37,560 nucleotides of DNA from Bacteroidota bacterium (lineage in GTDB: Bacteria > Bacteroidota > Bacteroidia > CAILMK01): assembly GCA_026391915.1 (NCBI GenBank), contig JAPLCZ010000237.1, positions 1-37,560 of the forward strand. Direction: 5' to 3'. Each line of letters begins with the position of its first letter. Position 1 is the first letter of the stretch. The notes under the pieces are model-generated. The model saw nothing but the letters and a program-made list of their open reading frames with translations. It was not told the origin of the DNA and made no database searches. A program made the translations under genes and the position numbers. Of this stretch, positions 35,523 through 37,560 are shown in pieces.

Positions 35523-35570
35523 CAAAGGTAGAGGGTTTTATAATTTGAGATAAAAAACTTTCTACCTTTG
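35523..35570. promoter_or_regulatory. Symmetrical divergent promoter/operator of the copper-like locus
   Basis: A perfect 10-bp inverted repeat, CAAAGGTAGA (35523-35532) and TCTACCTTTG (35561-35570), flanks 28 bases. Each arm contains the -7 consensus TACCTTTG reading outwards: the left arm towards the DUF6660-like gene (start at 35520) and the right towards the cupredoxin gene (ATG at 35578). Each -7 element is within 2-7 bases of a start codon, so transcripts would be nearly leaderless. The only -33-like motif is TTTG at 35544-35547, 15 bases before the right element. Confidence 0.5.
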
Positions 35571-35577
35571 AGGTGTT

Positions 35578-36432
35578 ATGAAACAGAAACTACTCGGGAT
35601 TGCATTTATATTTATTGCCCTACAATGTGCAGGAGGGAATATTTATCAGAAAATTTACATCAATAAAGGGATGATGACGGGTGCGGATACTACCCTTTTC
35701 CCTGCATTGGCATTTAACAGCACCTCTGCTTTTTCGCAAGAAAATACCCGAATTAATTTAAAGCCCGGTGATAGTTTGCATTTGTGGGTAGTGAATAATG
35801 ATAGTGATGCTCATTTTATAAGAGCTCAAGGATTTGGGATGGTGTATGGAATGAAAAAAGGAGATTCATTGTTATGCACTTTTAGTTTCTCCAAAGAGGG
35901 AGTTTATATTTTGTATGACAGAGGCTCCAACAATAAATTTTCATACCTCGGCTTAGCCACCATGATTTGTGTAAGCAATTCCACCAAGAATAATTTCTAC
36001 TGGAATATTAAAGAGCAGGAAAAATCTTACAACAAAACACTGGCAAATGATAGCCCTGTAAACTGGAAAAAATACCTGCCTGATTATTTTACCATCAACA
36101 GCAGAAGCTACCCTGTTTTGCAGAAAGACACAGCGGCTTTGGTGAAGGGAAAGGTGGGTGATACAATTAGAATTTTTGTGGCAAATACTGGCATCAGTAT
36201 GCATGCAATGCATTTTCATGGATTCCATACCAAAGCAATTTTTTGTTCTGACGCTAACATGATTGGCTGGCAAAAGGACACATGGAATATGAAACCCATG
36301 CAAACATTTATTCTTGAAATGATTCCGGACAAACCCGGAATGTACCCTGTGCATGACCACAATTTAGTAACCCTAACAGGTGGCGGCAGATACCCTAATG
36401 GAATGATGGTGATGATGGAAATAACAAAGTAA
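35578..36432 (+). CDS. Cupredoxin-fold protein with half of a multicopper oxidase site (subunit A)
   Basis: The 284-residue exported protein (signal peptide about 1-20) has two cupredoxin-like domains. Domain 1 (about 25-135) lacks a copper motif: DSDAHFIRAQGFG stands where HxHG would be expected. Domain 2 (about 175-284) has MHAMHFHGFH, giving the HxHG pair H212/H214, and YPVHDHNL, giving the HxH pair H259/H261. These match the first-half (HWHG and HSH) trinuclear-copper ligands of multicopper oxidases. There is no HCH and no type 1 cysteine, so alone it should not be an oxidase. The next gene has the complementary ligands. No T9SS domain is present. C17 precedes the likely cleavage site, but the -1 residue is Gln, so a lipobox is doubtful. 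Confidence 0.85.
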   Translation: MKQKLLGIAFIFIALQCAGGNIYQKIYINKGMMTGADTTLFPALAFNSTSAFSQENTRINLKPGDSLHLWVVNNDSDAHFIRAQGFGMVYGMKKGDSLLCTFSFSKEGVYILYDRGSNNKFSYLGLATMICVSNSTKNNFYWNIKEQEKSYNKTLANDSPVNWKKYLPDYFTINSRSYPVLQKDTAALVKGKVGDTIRIFVANTGISMHAMHFHGFHTKAIFCSDANMIGWQKDTWNMKPMQTFILEMIPDKPGMYPVHDHNLVTLTGGGRYPNGMMVMMEITK

Positions 36433-36463
36433 TTTGAAAATGAGAAAATTTGAAAATTTGAAA

Positions 36464-37560
36464 ATGAGAAAATGGTTAGTGATTCTAATCATCTTTGCAA
36501 CATATGGAGGAGAAGTATTAGCTCAGAAAAACGTAGATTATTTATTGATTATGCGCAACACAGGTAAGGATACCATGTGGGATGGTGTGAGTATGAAAAC
36601 CTACGGATTTGCACAAGGCCTAAAGGAAAATCCTAAAGTGCCGGGAGTAACATTATATGCCAATGAAGGTGATACTTTAAGGCTCACCGCGTGGAATATT
36701 TCTCAGGGTGACCCTCACACCATTCACCCACATGGGTTGGATGTTGACCAGATGAATGATGGTGTACCAATGACTTCATTTTCCATCAAACACATGAAAA
36801 AATATGTGTATAAAATCCCTTGCACAAATGCCGGGACATACTTTTATCATTGCCACATGGCAGATGTGGTGCATCTACAAATGGGGATGTATGGATTTGT
36901 GGTGGTGCGCCCAAAAGATGGTAGCAAAACCACTTGGACAGGGGGCTATAAATTTGATAAAGAGTTCAATTTACTCTTCTCTGAATTTGATAAAATGTGG
37001 CATGATTCATTAACGGATTCTGTGGCTATGAAGAAGGACAGTATGATGTTAGAAAATTTCAATATCCCAACCTATAACCCTAATTATTTTTTAGTGAATG
37101 GAAGGAGTCATCAGCAAATAAAAAAGGACTCCACTTCTTTTCTAAAAGCCAAAGCCAATGAGACTATTTATCTACGATTAGGGAATATGGGTTATTATTT
37201 AAACGAGGTAATTTTCCCTGCAAATTTGGATGCTACTTGGGTGGATTCTGATGGAAGACAACTGCCCAATGCGGTTAAAAATAACAGTCTCCAAATAGCC
37301 CCCGGAGAAAGATATGGAGTGCTTTTAAAAGCCAAAACAGAATTCATAGATTCTATAAAAGTGCGCTATATAAACCCAAATACTTATGCTGCGCATGATT
37401 CGGAATTTATCCCTGTGGAGATAAAAGGAACAGTTGGTATTGAAGATAATTCTTTGGTGAAACCAAGGCTTCGTATTTCTCCCAATCCTGTTCATGATTT
37501 TGTGAAATTGGAAGGGTGGGGGAGTGGTGATTTTGGCGAAGCCAAAATCACCATACTTAC
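36464..37560 (+). CDS. Multicopper-oxidase-like protein with T9SS domain (subunit B), C-terminus off window
   Basis: The start at 36464 gives a clean signal peptide (MRKWLVILIIFATYGG, ending LAQ). An in-frame ATG at 36440 would add MRKFENLK from an intergenic-type repeat and is disfavoured. 365 codons are visible with no stop. Domain 1 (about 25-150) has HxxHxH at H85/H88/H90 (PHTIHPHG) and HCHx5Hx4M at H129, C130, H131, H137 and M142, a full type 1 copper set plus four trinuclear-centre histidines. Domain 2 (about 160-318) lacks histidine pairs (GNMGYYLNEVIFP stands where HxH would be expected). From about 335 LRISPNPVHDFVKLE begins a T9SS sorting domain cut by the window edge. It probably oxidises Cu(I) or a phenolic substrate outside the cell, if completed by the neighbouring protein. 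Confidence 0.88.
   Translation, partial: MRKWLVILIIFATYGGEVLAQKNVDYLLIMRNTGKDTMWDGVSMKTYGFAQGLKENPKVPGVTLYANEGDTLRLTAWNISQGDPHTIHPHGLDVDQMNDGVPMTSFSIKHMKKYVYKIPCTNAGTYFYHCHMADVVHLQMGMYGFVVVRPKDGSKTTWTGGYKFDKEFNLLFSEFDKMWHDSLTDSVAMKKDSMMLENFNIPTYNPNYFLVNGRSHQQIKKDSTSFLKAKANETIYLRLGNMGYYLNEVIFPANLDATWVDSDGRQLPNAVKNNSLQIAPGERYGVLLKAKTEFIDSIKVRYINPNTYAAHDSEFIPVEIKGTVGIEDNSLVKPRLRISPNPVHDFVKLEGWGSGDFGEAKITIL

Noticed and set aside
35578-36432. Complete two-domain multicopper oxidase or nitrite reductase in subunit A alone
   Set aside because: No type 1 cysteine or HCH motif is present, and domain 1 lacks the HxH pair.
36440-36463. Upstream ATG as the start of subunit B
   Set aside because: The extra codons derive from a TTTGAAAATGAG-type intergenic direct repeat and would put charged residues ahead of an otherwise complete signal peptide.

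Overview
The window looks like chromosomal DNA of a member of the Bacteroidota, probably a gliding or environmental lineage such as Chitinophagales, although the exact order cannot be fixed from sequence alone. The grounds are: low G+C content; three proteins with type IX secretion (T9SS) C-terminal sorting domains; a TonB-dependent receptor with an N-terminal carboxypeptidase-regulatory domain; very large beta-helix/Ig-like surface proteins; and several promoters with the Bacteroidota -7 element TAnnTTTG. No rRNA, tRNA, phage, transposase or cas gene was seen.

Layout. 1-8953 (minus) is one open frame of at least 2984 codons. It encodes a secreted repeat protein made of about 530-residue modules and runs off the left edge. 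9180-11696 (minus) is an MsbA-like ABC exporter abutting truA. 11828-14790 (plus) holds an M20 metallopeptidase and guaB. 14836-16218 (minus) is a DnaQ-type exonuclease fused to a GIY-YIG domain. 16219-18712 is repeat-rich: a hairpin element, a TPR lipoprotein with a 7-bp repeat in its signal-peptide codons, and two different tandem arrays that both have a 42-bp period. 18713-19478 (minus) is a frame-broken lipoprotein. 19493-26779 (minus) is a 2428-residue M4 metallopeptidase joined to two beta-helix modules, nine Ig-like repeats, a PKD-like domain and a T9SS signal; its beta-helix modules are paralogous to those of the left-edge giant. 26933-28942 (minus) is an OPT-family transporter. 29027-30502 (plus) is clpS followed by an L-2-hydroxyglutarate oxidase. 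30639-32482 (minus) holds a small T9SS cargo and an unknown 336-residue protein. 32917-37560 is a probable copper locus.

The most interesting region is the right end. A cysteine-rich DUF6660-like protein and a TonB-dependent receptor (minus) diverge, from a 57-bp symmetrical promoter region, from two adjacent cupredoxin genes (plus). The first cupredoxin protein has only the HxHG and HxH half of a multicopper oxidase site. The second has only the HxxHxH and HCHx5Hx4M half, and its second domain lacks histidine pairs where they would be expected. Together they supply one complete set of type 1 and trinuclear copper ligands, which suggests a two-gene (heteromeric) multicopper oxidase. The second notable structure is the 42-bp array at 17761-18197, whose monomers are ordered a-b-c in a 126-bp higher-order repeat.
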